Part shown: positions 1-8,998 of the stretch, piece by piece | How positions within the stretch are numbered: the first letter of the stretch is position 1 | How the letters are laid out: each line of letters starts with the position of its first letter | Assembly: GCF_032878975.1 (NCBI RefSeq) | Contig: NZ_CP043875.1 | Location: forward strand, 1,914,370 to 1,978,369 | Length of the DNA: 64,000 nucleotides | From: Methanoplanus sp. FWC-SCC4 | GTDB lineage: Archaea > Halobacteriota > Methanomicrobia > Methanomicrobiales > Methanomicrobiaceae | Direction: 5' to 3' | Position numbers and translations under genes: made by a program | Notes under the pieces: generated by a model | What the model was told of the DNA's origin: nothing | Databases searched by the model: none | The model's input: only the letters and a program-made list of their open reading frames with translations

Positions 1-77
1 TCTTTGGAATTTCTGAAGGTTTCCACAGGCTCAAGGATAAATCCTTTTGCCTTTTCAATAATATTATCAAAATTCAT
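1..77 (-). CDS. 5' end of a probable YIP1-family membrane protein (runs off the window)
   Basis: The minus strand opens with ATG at 77 and stays open for 25 codons to the window edge. The visible N-terminus contains GFILEPVETFRNSK. This kind of short amphipathic leader with a 'P-x-E-T-F' motif is typical of archaeal YIP1-domain membrane proteins, but the membrane domain itself lies outside the window, so the family call is an inference from 25 residues. An AGGT sequence lies just before the start. Nothing can be said about function. Confidence 0.5.
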   Translation of the reverse strand, partial: MNFDNIIEKAKGFILEPVETFRNSK

Positions 78-348
78 TACCTAAATTTCGCGGGAATTAG
101 TATTTAAGGGAGTATGATGGAATAAATCCCGGCAGGTTACCCGCCAGTTGTATATCTGTTCATTTAATGATTTCTGGTAAAACTCTATCCTAAAAAAATA
201 TAATAAATTCTAAGGTTTTCTACAGAACCAATAATGCAGAAGAATTGAATGCCGGTACTATCAGCCGGCAGGTAAATCCCGGGAAAGAAAGGGAACAGGA
301 TTGGTCAAATCAGTCCATTTTTTTCATTGGAAATTTAAGTCAGGGACA

Positions 349-1521
349 CTACAGCCAGCCATAATAATATCTCGTTCCAAGCAGGGCATATCCTCCATCT
401 CCTGTTTTGAGAAGAGATACACAATTGATCTTCTGATTTTTATCATGAGTCATGGATAATCTTATGCTTTCATTGATAAGGCTGGGAAATTCAAGAGAAC
501 TGCCGCCCTTAAAAAGCCACAGTGGCAATTCTGAAATGTTCTTCAAAAACTCCTTCTTTTGCACCTGCCCGTTAATGTCAAACCGTGTCCTCACAATGCC
601 CTCCAGGTCATCTGAGGTAAAATTACCATGTTTTCGTGAAAGATAGATGATGTCGTATCCCGCTGAATTTTCATGCATTCCTATAAGATCATTGGGTTTA
701 CAAAGCGTATAGTTACATTTAAGAAGTGTTGTATTCCAGATTTGGGTATTATTGGCATCTGTTTTTTCAATCAGAATTTTTTGCCCGCCCTCTGTGTGAT
801 AATAATAAAATTTACCAATTAAAAAGCCACCGTCATTTGTCGCAAGAATATCCGTTGCTCCGGCAATATTTATCATATCATCTGGTCTTTTTGATAATAA
901 CGTCCCGTTTTGTGAAATACCTGCAATTAATACCGGCTTTTGCATAATATTAAAACCACCTCCGGTAAGAACTGCACAGATATTTCCATTGGATGTCGTA
1001 AAAACAGAACTCACGAACATTTCAGGATATGTCGCTCCCCCAATCAGGTGCAGATCATCTGGAATGTTTATGCCGGTTTGCATCGTTCCTGATGCATTGA
1101 AATTATCTACATGCCCGTCTTTCCAGAAAATCGAATATCCTCTGTCATCTCGCTCAACAATAGCAAGAAGAGTTTCAATAGTTCTTGTTTGTCCGGGTAT
1201 TTGCTTATTAAAAACAATGTTCCCTTTACAATCAGTCTTCAGAATTCTTAGGTAATTACCCATAGAGCTGTTTCTCAAAACGCTTACAATGAAATATCCA
1301 TTATCCAATGTCTGCATAAATTGACTGGGTCCTGGTGCATATGAACGGGGTATGTTATAGTCATTATTTTCAAATACACTGGTCCACTGAATATTTTCCT
1401 TACTATCCAGCTTCATCAATACGGTATCAGTTTTTTCAAAAGAGCCCTCAATGCATCCGGAAAATATCGTGAGCAGTATTAGAAAAGAGATAATGTAAAG
1501 GAGAACGGTGTTTTTTATCAT
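349..1521 (-). CDS. Secreted lipoprotein with DGGY-type beta-propeller-like repeats, function unknown
   Basis: I chose the ATG at 1521 (390 residues) rather than the ATG 78 bases upstream. It gives a clean lipoprotein signal: basic start, hydrophobic stretch, and lipobox FSGC at about residues 20-23. A GAGGA element sits 11 bases upstream. The mature part has recurring short blocks of the form D-G/D-G-Y/F followed by a hydrophobic strand (DNGYFIV, DDRGYSIF, NDGGFLIG, GDGGYALLG). Such blocks resemble the blades of beta-propeller lipoproteins common in methanogens. The protein is probably anchored to the outside of the cytoplasmic membrane. No catalytic motif is visible. It stands alone, with another small lipoprotein gene in the same direction upstream. 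Confidence 0.7.
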   Translation of the reverse strand: MIKNTVLLYIISFLILLTIFSGCIEGSFEKTDTVLMKLDSKENIQWTSVFENNDYNIPRSYAPGPSQFMQTLDNGYFIVSVLRNSSMGNYLRILKTDCKGNIVFNKQIPGQTRTIETLLAIVERDDRGYSIFWKDGHVDNFNASGTMQTGINIPDDLHLIGGATYPEMFVSSVFTTSNGNICAVLTGGGFNIMQKPVLIAGISQNGTLLSKRPDDMINIAGATDILATNDGGFLIGKFYYYHTEGGQKILIEKTDANNTQIWNTTLLKCNYTLCKPNDLIGMHENSAGYDIIYLSRKHGNFTSDDLEGIVRTRFDINGQVQKKEFLKNISELPLWLFKGGSSLEFPSLINESIRLSMTHDKNQKINCVSLLKTGDGGYALLGTRYYYGWL

Positions 1522-1680
1522 TTTATAATAATTCCTCAATTTTTGATATAAATATAATCGTGAATTTGTTATTGCCAGGTGCAGGCTCAATGTTGCCATG
1601 CTGTTTTAATTTTCATTTTTTCAGCATAATCCAATGGATCGGAAAATAATCAGAATATCTGCATGCAAAAAATATTTTCC

Positions 1681-2124
1681 TCATCTTTTACCAATATAAT
1701 TAATCTTTAAATCCTCAGCAAGCGGTTCATATTGGGAATTAATCTCTATTGCTTTTTGAAGACATTTCTCAGCCTCATTAAATCTTTTCAGGTTTAACAA
1801 CGAAACCGCCTTTGCATAATAGGCATGTGCAAACCCCGGGTCAAGTTCAATTGCCTTATCGTAATGTAAAAGAGCCTCTTTGTGCCCGTCTGGCAGTGCT
1901 GCACTGCTCATACCTTTAAGTGTCCATTCAAGCGGATTTTCAGGATCTTTTTTGTATTTCTCCGGATTATTGAGGTATTCCGAAAGCCATTTCTGGTGGG
2001 TTGGATTGTCATCCGTTATGATTTTGCCATCCAAAGCAGGAATCCTGTCAGTGCATCCGGCTGAGAGGAATACGGCTGCAATTAAAATTCCGGTGATGAA
2101 CAGAAATCTGTTTTTGAAATTCAA
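1681..2124 (-). CDS. Small TPR-repeat lipoprotein
   Basis: A 147-residue protein if it starts at TTG 2124. That start is preceded by a strong AAGGGGGTG ribosome-binding sequence and gives a proper signal peptide ending in lipobox LSAGC around residue 22. The longer reading from ATG 2235 adds a hydrophilic leader before the signal and has no such site, so I disfavour it. The C-terminal half carries tetratricopeptide repeats: one around AHAYYAKAVSLLNLKRFNEA, preceded by a helix ending LHYDKAIELDPG. TPR modules mediate protein-protein contacts; the partner is unknown. Anchoring on the outer face of the membrane is inferred from the lipobox. Confidence 0.7.
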   Translation of the reverse strand: MNFKNRFLFITGILIAAVFLSAGCTDRIPALDGKIITDDNPTHQKWLSEYLNNPEKYKKDPENPLEWTLKGMSSAALPDGHKEALLHYDKAIELDPGFAHAYYAKAVSLLNLKRFNEAEKCLQKAIEINSQYEPLAEDLKINYIGKR

Positions 2125-2305
2125 TTTAACACAACACCCCCTTATTAAATTAAGTCTCTGCTGAAGATCTATTATAATATATTTATAAAATACATTCCTG
2201 TATACACACAGATTTTCTGGTTCAATTAAGTTCATGCGGAATTAATTTAATAAATACGGGATAATATCAAAATAAAAATACCAGGGACTGATACTGACAC
2301 GAACA

Positions 2306-2715
2306 ATGAAAGAGACACAAACACGGATATTGATAAATATGTCATTAGGGCCGTTGACATAATCAGAAATACCACAGGTTATGAAAATGTCAATTTTATA
2401 ATGCTTTACGGATCTCTTGCGAGAAATGAAATGACAAAAAATTCCGACATTGACATATGCATAAGTTATAGAGGAACAGAAAAAAATGCAGGGATGTTTC
2501 GATTCAGAGTTATTTGTGAACTTTCCAATGAAAAATATGACATCCAGATATTTGAGCAGCTGCCATTATATGTCCAAATAGAAGTTTTAAAAGGAAAACT
2601 CCTCTATGCCAGGGACGAATCAGTTGTATATGAAACAGCGGAGAAAACAATACAGGAGTCTGAAGACTTCAAAAAATATTACTCAGATTACATTGGCCTG
2701 GAGGCTCTTTCATGA
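2306..2715 (+). pseudogene. mntA: Broken MntA-type antitoxin (minimal nucleotidyltransferase)
   Basis: The open part (2401-2715) encodes the minimal nucleotidyltransferase core GSLARNE...SDIDICIS followed by YDIQIF, matching the GSx(10)DxD motif of MntA antitoxins, which AMPylate the HepT toxin. In the same frame the coding sequence clearly extends upstream (an N-terminal helix ending TGYENVNFIMLYGS) to about 2308, but there is no ATG, GTG or TTG in that frame. The ATG at 2306 is in another frame. Losing one A from the run at 2309-2311 would explain this: restoring it yields a ~136-residue protein of normal MntA length. Its stop overlaps the HepT start (ATGA at 2712-2715). A short product starting at ATG 2401 would lack the first strand. 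A sequencing error is the alternative. Confidence 0.65.
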
Positions 2716-3146
2716 GGAAATTATTACGCAAAGAGCAGATATTATCTAAAATAACTGAGATTTAAGACAGTATCAGCCTTGTAAAGGAAAATTTCCCTGA
2801 CAATTACGATGATTACAAAAAACTGGGGATAATAAAAGACGGGATTTATAAAAGGCTTGAGTCTTCTATCGAAAATGTGACAGGCATCTGTTCAATAATA
2901 AATTCTGACCTGCGTCTTGGTATCCCTGCAAATGAACAGGACATCCTGGACAATCTTGTTTCACATGGAATTCTCTCAGAAAATATGCAGGATCTGATAA
3001 GAAAGATGAAAGGATTTCGGAATATAGTTGTTCACAGGTATGGAAAAATTGACGATAAATTGACATTTGCAATTATTTCAGAACATATAAATGATTTTGA
3101 ATTGTTTGAAGACGAAATAAGACAATTCCTTTCTAAAAATTCATAA
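2712..3146 (+). pseudogene. hepT: HepT-type toxin (HEPN RNase, DUF86) with in-frame stop
   Basis: Reading from ATG 2712, which overlaps the antitoxin stop as ATGA, the frame encodes 17 residues, meets TAA at 2763-2765, and then continues open to 3146 with unmistakable DUF86/HEPN features: KRLESSIENVTGICS, then LRKMKG-like helix and the RNase motif RNIVVHRY (Rx4-6H). HepT toxins are RNases that act on tRNA or mRNA and are silenced by MntA. Only a truncated product from GTG 2877 could be made without readthrough; it would keep the RNIVVHRY motif but lose the first helices. TAA is not used for pyrrolysine (that is TAG), so recoding is unlikely. Together with the frameshifted partner this looks like an inactivated module. 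Confidence 0.7.
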
Positions 3147-3166
3147 ACGGAATGTTTCATAGTATG

Positions 3167-3203
3167 TAATCCCTATTTAAATCACGATTTTAATCCCTAT
3201 TTA
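3167..3203 (+). repeat. Short direct repeat TAATCCCTATTTA (two copies)
   Basis: TAATCCCTATTTA occurs at 3167-3179 and again at 3191-3203, 24 bases apart, in the AT-rich gap between the hepT relic and the nuclease gene. It may be a regulatory half-site pair for the downstream gene or a chance product of AT-rich DNA. Confidence 0.4.
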
Positions 3204-3266
3204 GAGACACCAAATCCGGAGTTCAAAACCAAAAACCAGTTAATCAGGTAAAATAAAATCCCCATT

Positions 3267-4388
3267 ATGCATGGGGAAATATTTCTTTTGCAGGACGATA
3301 ACAGCCTGTTGGAAATGAAAGAAGAAAAATATGATTCCGAGGATCTTTTTCAGTCTCTTCTGGAGGATTATCCAAAACTTATCTCCGGATCACAGATAAA
3401 TCCGGATGCACCAAGAAGGTGGATTCTTGTCAAACGTGAAATGGGGATTCGTGACAAGGAAAACGGAAGCAACAGGTGGTCAGTTGACCACTTCTTCCTT
3501 GATCAGGACGGGATCCCGACACTCATCGAAGTCAAACGAAGCACTGACACAAGAATCAGGAGGGAAGTTGTCGGCCAGATGCTGGACTATGCAACAAATT
3601 CAATAAAATACTGGAATATCGATGAGATTCGTGAACTGTTTGAGCAGACCTGCTCAGAAAAGAATATTGATCACATCTCACACCTCGCAGATATTCTGGA
3701 TAAAGATGCTGACCAGGAAGAATACTGGAAAATGGTTGAAAGAAACCTTAAAAACAGCAATATACGCCTGCTTTTTGTCGCAGACATAATCCCGCCAGAA
3801 CTTCAGAGAATTATAGAATTTTTAAATGAACAGATGATAAGTGCGGAAGTGCTGGCAATGGAGGTCAAGCAGTACAGCGGACAGAACCTTAAAACTCTTG
3901 TTTCACGTGTTGTCGGCCGGACAATGAAAGCAGCTGATCTAAAGGCTGAAACCAAAGGAAAGTGGAATAAAGAACAGCTTCTTGAAGAGGTTAAAGTGAA
4001 AAGCGGCGCTAATGCTTCTTTATTTGTCAAAGGAGTGATTGACTGGTGCAATGATAAAGGCTACATCACAAGGTACGGAAAAGGGGCCACACCCAGTTTA
4101 AACATAGGGTTTTTTCAGGGAGATACCGAATGCAAATTCTTTGAACTGGATCCAAAATATATCAGGATTTCTTTTTCCGTTGCTCAAAAATGCAAGCCAT
4201 TTAATGATGTTGAAAAAAGAAGAGAACTCATTTTAATGCTCAACTCCTTTGAAGGATTCACTTTCAATGAAGAGAGCCCAAAAGGCAGTCCGGGCATCCA
4301 GATAAGCCAGTTATCTGCTGATAAATCATTTGACGGATTCTGTGAAACATTTGAATGGATAGTAAGACAGGTCAGAGAAAACAATTAA
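3267..4388 (+). CDS. PD-(D/E)XK-type nuclease-like protein, role unknown
   Basis: A 373-residue soluble protein. Residues about 65-110 have the signature of a NucS/DUF91-like PD-(D/E)XK domain: WSVDHFFLD (Asp74), then IPTLIEVKRS (Glu88-x-Lys90), then a helix with VVGQMLDYA (Gln104). This arrangement (D ... E-x-K ... Q) is what restriction-like nucleases use to bind metal ions. The C-terminal two thirds, rich in charged helices and ending in a compact DUF-like domain with FEGFTFNEESPKGSPGIQ, is not recognised. No methyltransferase or helicase lies beside it, so it is not an obvious restriction system. Its neighbours are a dead toxin-antitoxin pair and other broken genes, suggesting an old defence-type island. 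No strong ribosome-binding sequence precedes the ATG. Confidence 0.6.
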   Translation: MHGEIFLLQDDNSLLEMKEEKYDSEDLFQSLLEDYPKLISGSQINPDAPRRWILVKREMGIRDKENGSNRWSVDHFFLDQDGIPTLIEVKRSTDTRIRREVVGQMLDYATNSIKYWNIDEIRELFEQTCSEKNIDHISHLADILDKDADQEEYWKMVERNLKNSNIRLLFVADIIPPELQRIIEFLNEQMISAEVLAMEVKQYSGQNLKTLVSRVVGRTMKAADLKAETKGKWNKEQLLEEVKVKSGANASLFVKGVIDWCNDKGYITRYGKGATPSLNIGFFQGDTECKFFELDPKYIRISFSVAQKCKPFNDVEKRRELILMLNSFEGFTFNEESPKGSPGIQISQLSADKSFDGFCETFEWIVRQVRENN

Positions 4389-4587
4389 TCTGTCTTCCTT
4401 TTTTTCATAAAAATCAATATCACTTTTTTTAAGACAAAAATTCATCCAAATAAATGCAACCATAATTTCAGGTATGACGAAGTCACCAGTTTATTTATAC
4501 TATAAAATTAATTACTTCTTTCATTGATTCTAAATCCTTTTATTTCTATTTCCAAGATCAGTACTCATATAGGTTATAATAAGACTA

Positions 4588-5358
4588 TCATGTAAAAAGT
4601 TTAGTTGTATTATTTAATTTTTTACTGATCTCACAAAAAACTACATCAATCCCTTTAATTTTTCTTTCCGGTTTCTCTTGAAGCAGATCATAACGCCAGG
4701 TTACTTCATCCTTGGTTTTTATCTCATAAACTCCACTGATCATTTCAGCACTGAAAACTCTGTAATCGGATGTATTTCCAAACCAATAGCCTTCAGGCCA
4801 CTTTTTAAAAAGTGAATGCTCTCCATAAACTGTTGGATCGAAATACTTCCTTTCTCCATTATTCATAATCAATTCTACCCATGCATGGTTTCCGCCATTT
4901 TTAAATGTGGCAACAATCGGAATAACAGGTGTTCCGGTTCTGTTTGTGATATTTCCAAATAATGATGCAAGTTCTCCACAGGCACCTACTTTATAGTAAG
5001 CAATCCAGGCCGGATCATTGGCATAAAAACTTGGAGGGAATGCCCTTACAAAGCCATATGGATCATATTGATATGAATGTGAAAAAGATGAAAAGGACTT
5101 GAAATTATAATCTTTATTATTCAGAAAGTCTGTTTCCCAAAAATATTCCGTGAAATTACTTGTAACAAAATCTGCAATCATATTATATTTTTCAGATTCG
5201 TCGATTTTATTTTCAACCGTTAAATTGTTGATATTTGTGACAAAATTTTGAATTTCAGACTCTCCATTTTGATAAATTTCTTTTTCATAAATAATACCAA
5301 AATACTCATCGAGTTTTTCAGAGGTTTTTTGTGATTCATAAATTGCACCATAAGTCAC
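4588..5358 (-). CDS. Transglutaminase-like membrane protein, N-terminus probably frameshifted
   Basis: The C-terminal region has a transglutaminase/cysteine-protease-like triad: GACGELASLF (Cys127), NGGNHAWVEL (His158) and RKYFDPTVY (Asp174), counted from GTG 5358. These domains are usually extracellular. The GTG at 5358 cuts a transmembrane helix in two: upstream in the same frame the codons still encode a hydrophobic helix (SLLISIIVCLIFLLG) preceded by a hydrophilic stretch back to about 5472, where a TGA closes the frame. No standard start codon exists in that stretch. The listed coordinates are therefore a minimum; the true reading probably begins further upstream in another frame (see the entry at 5359-5591). 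Function is unknown. Confidence 0.55.
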   Translation of the reverse strand: MTYGAIYESQKTSEKLDEYFGIIYEKEIYQNGESEIQNFVTNINNLTVENKIDESEKYNMIADFVTSNFTEYFWETDFLNNKDYNFKSFSSFSHSYQYDPYGFVRAFPPSFYANDPAWIAYYKVGACGELASLFGNITNRTGTPVIPIVATFKNGGNHAWVELIMNNGERKYFDPTVYGEHSLFKKWPEGYWFGNTSDYRVFSAEMISGVYEIKTKDEVTWRYDLLQEKPERKIKGIDVVFCEISKKLNNTTKLFT

Positions 5359-5591
5359 CCCTAATAAAAATATAAGACATACAATAATAGATATAAGTAA
5401 AGATTTTACTATTTGTTTGCCATTATTACCACTTTTAGAAGACGATATTATTAATTGAATGTCTTTTATTAATCAGATATTCTTTTTGATTTTTCAAAGA
5501 TTTTAAAAAATTGATATTCTTCAGATTTGTAATCTATATTTACGCCGCAAATAATATCTCTGGAAGAAATAAACAGAATCAGAAATACCAA
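5359..5591 (-). other. Probable 5' coding part of the transglutaminase-like gene, out of frame
   Basis: On the minus strand a TTG at 5591 follows a GAGGT ribosome-binding sequence (5601-5605) by 9 bases and opens a 40-codon frame that stops with TAA at 5469-5471. The frame used by the downstream gene is open from 5472 onwards. One extra T in the GATTAA at about 5470-5474 would join the two into a ~334-residue protein with an N-terminal cytoplasmic part, one membrane helix and the transglutaminase domain. This is direct from the codons; whether it is a mutation, a sequencing error or programmed shifting cannot be told. Confidence 0.5.
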
Positions 5592-5603
5592 AAAAATTTT
5601 ACC

Positions 5604-6140
5604 TCAATCTTCTTTCCCATCCAAAACCTCCCAATGACCCCTTGTTCCACCAACTCTTTTCAAAACCCCAAGCTCTTTTAATTTATTCAGATGTTTTTTA
5701 ACGGCAGAATCATTGATCCCTATTACTTTTGCAATATCCCTGTATCCAATTTTATTATTTTTTTGAATTATCGACAGGATCTCCATTTGTCTCTCTGTCA
5801 AATTAACATTAGCAGCTCCTTTACTCCTTTCATCATCTATTGAGTCACCAGATTGAGCCACCATTGAGCCACCAACCGGTTGTTCAGTCATATGTTCAGG
5901 GGGTGCAATTGAACCATTACCAGTAGATAGTGTAGCAGACACACCACCACTTAGCAAAATATCTTTTCTGGCTGCAAACAAACCATCTTCCATTAGATCC
6001 TTATCAACAGGAAGAGAAATCCTCAGAAAATTTGCAGTGAATCTGAAACACTCCCTCGGATAAACTTTCAAAAATCGGAGCAGACCAAAACCAAGCTGCT
6101 CAACCATGCCAAGGTCCTTAAAGATACGCATAAATTCCAT
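5604..6140 (-). pseudogene. 5'-truncated Schlafen/AlbA_2-type ATP-binding regulator, winged-helix end retained
   Basis: The frame is open from about 6182 (just after a TAG) and begins in the middle of a conserved region: EGYSNPENMEFMRIFKDLG then MVEQLGFGLLRF. In intact AlbA_2/Schlafen-fold 'ATP-binding' regulators of about 450-500 residues, the equivalent 'pRN..lmriFrdlg.vEqlGsG' segment follows a ~300-residue N-terminal part that is absent here. The C-terminus keeps a helix-turn-helix: LTERQMEILSIIQKN, then YRDIAKVIGINDSAVKKHL. The region between is a low-complexity linker. ATG 6140 could still start a 178-residue DNA-binding fragment. The next gene begins only 60 bases upstream, so the missing part has been deleted. 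Confidence 0.6.
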
Positions 6141-6199
6141 ATTTTCAGGATTGGAATATCCTTCAAAGATTGTATATTCTCGCTAAAGGACTGACAGAA

Positions 6200-6856
6200 T
6201 CATTCAACAGGAACCGGCAGCCGGTAATCGTGATCCACATCCTTTGATGAATATACAATATACAAAGGTTTTGAAGAACTCATAGCAGATTTGGCATCCT
6301 GAACAGGTTTGATATATATCCCAAAATTGTCCCCGAACTCAGACTGAAAGTTAACATTTAGGATAAAATAGCTGAACTCCGGATTATCAACATCCCTGAC
6401 CTCAATAAGAAGTGCCACCGCACTCTCTGAATCGTTGACATACCTGATAATGCCCGAATAAGTATCCATAATCAGATTATCATTCATAACATGACTCCCT
6501 GTGAAATTATAATCCGGATTATACAAATCGTCATAAATTCTTGTAAGCAGTGAAGTTGTATTGTCCTGTTTTAATCCAAAATCGTCAAATTCCACCAGAT
6601 CATAAGTTTTGAGATCAGGCGGGATGTATATTGTACCGTATTTTTCCGTTATATAGTCAGGAACAGGCTCACCCGCATTGAGTCTTGCTCCTACCGCATT
6701 TGTGTATCCGATGATCTCACAGACAAGTCTCTGGTTTTCCGGATTCTCCTGCCCAAAATCAGGTTTTTCATCCCAAAAATAAAAAACAGCAAAAGCCGAA
6801 GCGGCAATTACTGCTGCTGCAAGGCATAACCCCCACAAAATCTTTTTTGATTCCAT
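6200..6856 (-). CDS. Membrane-anchored protein of unknown function
   Basis: A 218-residue protein starting at ATG 6856, with a GGGGAA sequence upstream. Residues about 5-27 form a single hydrophobic anchor (LCLAAAVIAASAFAVFYF) flanked by lysines, then a soluble outside domain of about 190 residues. The remainder has alternating hydrophobic strands and short acidic loops but no motif I recognise; there are no lipobox and few cysteines (one at about 46). It sits between the truncated regulator and the ATP synthase operon in the same direction, and is probably transcribed separately from the latter because over 100 AT-rich bases separate them. Confidence 0.6.
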   Translation of the reverse strand: MESKKILWGLCLAAAVIAASAFAVFYFWDEKPDFGQENPENQRLVCEIIGYTNAVGARLNAGEPVPDYITEKYGTIYIPPDLKTYDLVEFDDFGLKQDNTTSLLTRIYDDLYNPDYNFTGSHVMNDNLIMDTYSGIIRYVNDSESAVALLIEVRDVDNPEFSYFILNVNFQSEFGDNFGIYIKPVQDAKSAMSSSKPLYIVYSSKDVDHDYRLPVPVE

Positions 6857-6973
6857 CAATCGTATTTCCCCGTAAATATATTACTACGAAAGAAAACGAC
6901 AAATTAAAGCATAGTCTTTGTCATTTACGACAAAAGTTTATTAAATAAAAAAAATCAGAAAAAACAAAAAAAT

Positions 6974-7606
6974 TTATTTGGCCTTGGATTTGGCCTTAAT
7001 CTTCTTAAGACGGAAGAGCTCTTCTCTCTCCATCTCGTCAAGCCTCATTTTAATGAAGTCACGAGCCTCTGTAAGTTCAGGAATAACCTTAAACTCAAGA
7101 GCATTGACACGGCGTTTGGTGGACTCAATCTCATCCAAAAGACGCTTCATGGTGGTCTCAATCTCCGCTGCCTCAATGATAGCCTCTACAAGTTCCTCAA
7201 AAGAGGTTGCAGTCTCATCAATTACGGGAGACGATCCAAGCACACCATATCCACGGCCGGTTACGGATTTTCTAACTGAAGAAGCCTCAATATCAGGAAC
7301 AACAACGCCCATGATATTCTTCTCCTTTAGTGTGATCACAGGGTTTTCCTTGACAGCCATAGCCGCCCCCTTAACCCTGATAGATCCTTCCACCGTGTTT
7401 GCAACCGCAATCATCTGGTTTGCACGCTCATACCTCTCGGCAAGAGCTCCCCTGCTCTTTTTGGCGTCTTCCAGCACCTTAAAGAACTCAAGGATCAGTC
7501 CGTCGCGCTTCATTTTGAGGATGTTGTAGCCACGCTCGGAAAGCTTGATCTTCTTCTTCATGCTGATTAATTCCGAGCGGGTTGGCTTTACATCTTTAAG
7601 CGCCAT
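6974..7606 (-). CDS. atpD: A1AO ATP synthase subunit D (central stalk)
   Basis: A 210-residue coiled-coil protein, the usual length for archaeal subunit D. The start has the family pattern VKPTRSELISMKKKIKLSERGYNILKMKRDGL, seen as two segments at residues 6-20 and 21-37, and the C-terminal helix IPELTEARDFIKMRLDEME is typical. Subunit D forms the rotating central shaft with F and C, passing torque between the A3B3 head and the membrane ring. It is the last gene of the operon, 7 bases after atpB. A lysine- and alanine-rich tail (KKIKAKSKAK) ends the protein. Confidence 0.95.
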   Translation of the reverse strand: MALKDVKPTRSELISMKKKIKLSERGYNILKMKRDGLILEFFKVLEDAKKSRGALAERYERANQMIAVANTVEGSIRVKGAAMAVKENPVITLKEKNIMGVVVPDIEASSVRKSVTGRGYGVLGSSPVIDETATSFEELVEAIIEAAEIETTMKRLLDEIESTKRRVNALEFKVIPELTEARDFIKMRLDEMEREELFRLKKIKAKSKAK

Positions 7607-7613
7607 TACTGGT

Positions 7614-8993
7614 TCACTCCTTCTTTCTGTATTTCGGGTGGTACTTCTGAATCAGTCCACGATCGATACGTGTAAGCTGCTCTTCAGGCAGGGTTGAGAG
7701 AAGTTCCCATCCAAGGTCAAGTGAATCAGCAATGGAGCGGTCCTCATCGTGTCCCTGACGGACAAATCTGCCCTCAAAGAGATCAGCGAACTCAAGGAAA
7801 CGCTGGTCACGCTCTGACAAAGCATCCTTTCCGACGATTGCCACAAGACCACGGAGATCAACACCTTCCGCATATCCTGCATACATCTGATCAGATACTT
7901 TCTTGTGATCATCACGGGTCTTTCCTTCACCGATACCGAGGTTCATCAAACGTGAGAGGGATGGCATAACGTTAATCGGCGGGTAAATACCCTTTCTGTG
8001 AAGATCACGGTTAACCACAATCTGACCCTCGGTAATATAACCGGACAGATCAGGAATCGGGTGTGTGATATCGTCACCAGGCATTGTCAGAATTGACAAC
8101 TGTGTAACAGAGCCCTTTGTCTCTTTAATGATACCTGCACGCTCATAGAGTGATGCAAGATCAGTGTACATGTAACCCGGATAACCACGACGTCCCGGAA
8201 CCTCCTCACGGGCAGCTCCAATCTGACGAAGTGCTTCACAGTAGTTTGTCATATCTGTCAGAATTACAAGCACATGGTATCCAAGCTCAAATGCGAGGTA
8301 CTCTGCGGTTGTAAGTGCAAGACGAGGTGTAATGATACGCTCGACAGCAGGGTCATCAGCAAGGTTTAAGAAAACAACAGCGTGCTCAAGTGCACCTGTA
8401 CGCTCGAAATCAGCCATAAACTGATTCTCTTCTTCCTTTGTGATACCCATTGCAGCGAAAACGACAGCAAACTCATCGGATGAGCCCGGCACCTTTGCCT
8501 GACGTGCAATCTGAAGAGCGATCTCGTTGTGAGGCAGACCTGCTCCGGAGAAAATCGGAAGCTTCTGACCACGAACAAGTGTGTTTGTCGCATCAATTGT
8601 TGAGATACCTGTCTGGATAAACTCTGATGGTGATGCACGTGCATACGGGTTGATAGCAGCACCATTGATGTCGATCCTCTTCTCAGGAACAATCTCAGGT
8701 CCTCCGTCCTTTGGCTTACCGCCTCCGGAAAGGATACGTCCGACCATATCACGGCCGACAGGCATCTTGATTGTTTCACCGAGGAAACGGATACCCGAAT
8801 CCTTTCCAACACCTGCTGTTGTCTCAAAAACCTGGACACAGACAAGGTCATCGGAGGTATCAAGAACCTGACCGCGTTTGAGGGTTCCGTCAGCCTGGAC
8901 AATGTTCACAAGTTCGTTGTAACCGACAGGTTCGGTCTTCTCGACAAAAACGAGAGGTCCCTGAACCTTTGTAACTGTACGATACTCTTTCAT
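7614..8993 (-). CDS. atpB: A1AO ATP synthase subunit B (regulatory nucleotide-binding)
   Basis: A 459-residue homologue of archaeal/vacuolar subunit B. It carries the non-catalytic nucleotide-binding version of the fold: the loop reads [20 protein letters not shown] instead of a canonical P-loop, which is characteristic of B subunits. The stretch [20 protein letters not shown] matches the conserved B-subunit region. Three B subunits alternate with three A subunits in the A1 head. The start ATG (8993) lies 5 bases after the atpA stop, consistent with coupled translation. Confidence 0.96.
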   Translation of the reverse strand: MKEYRTVTKVQGPLVFVEKTEPVGYNELVNIVQADGTLKRGQVLDTSDDLVCVQVFETTAGVGKDSGIRFLGETIKMPVGRDMVGRILSGGGKPKDGGPEIVPEKRIDINGAAINPYARASPSEFIQTGISTIDATNTLVRGQKLPIFSGAGLPHNEIALQIARQAKVPGSSDEFAVVFAAMGITKEEENQFMADFERTGALEHAVVFLNLADDPAVERIITPRLALTTAEYLAFELGYHVLVILTDMTNYCEALRQIGAAREEVPGRRGYPGYMYTDLASLYERAGIIKETKGSVTQLSILTMPGDDITHPIPDLSGYITEGQIVVNRDLHRKGIYPPINVMPSLSRLMNLGIGEGKTRDDHKKVSDQMYAGYAEGVDLRGLVAIVGKDALSERDQRFLEFADLFEGRFVRQGHDEDRSIADSLDLGWELLSTLPEEQLTRIDRGLIQKYHPKYRKKE

Positions 8994-8998
8994 TGAAA

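Noticed and set aside
2763-2765. In-frame stop in hepT as pyrrolysine readthrough
   Set aside because: The stop is TAA; pyrrolysine is inserted at TAG only.
6978-7529. 183-codon plus-strand frame opposite atpD
   Set aside because: It overlaps the certain atpD gene on the other strand; the serine- and isoleucine-rich product has no recognisable domain.
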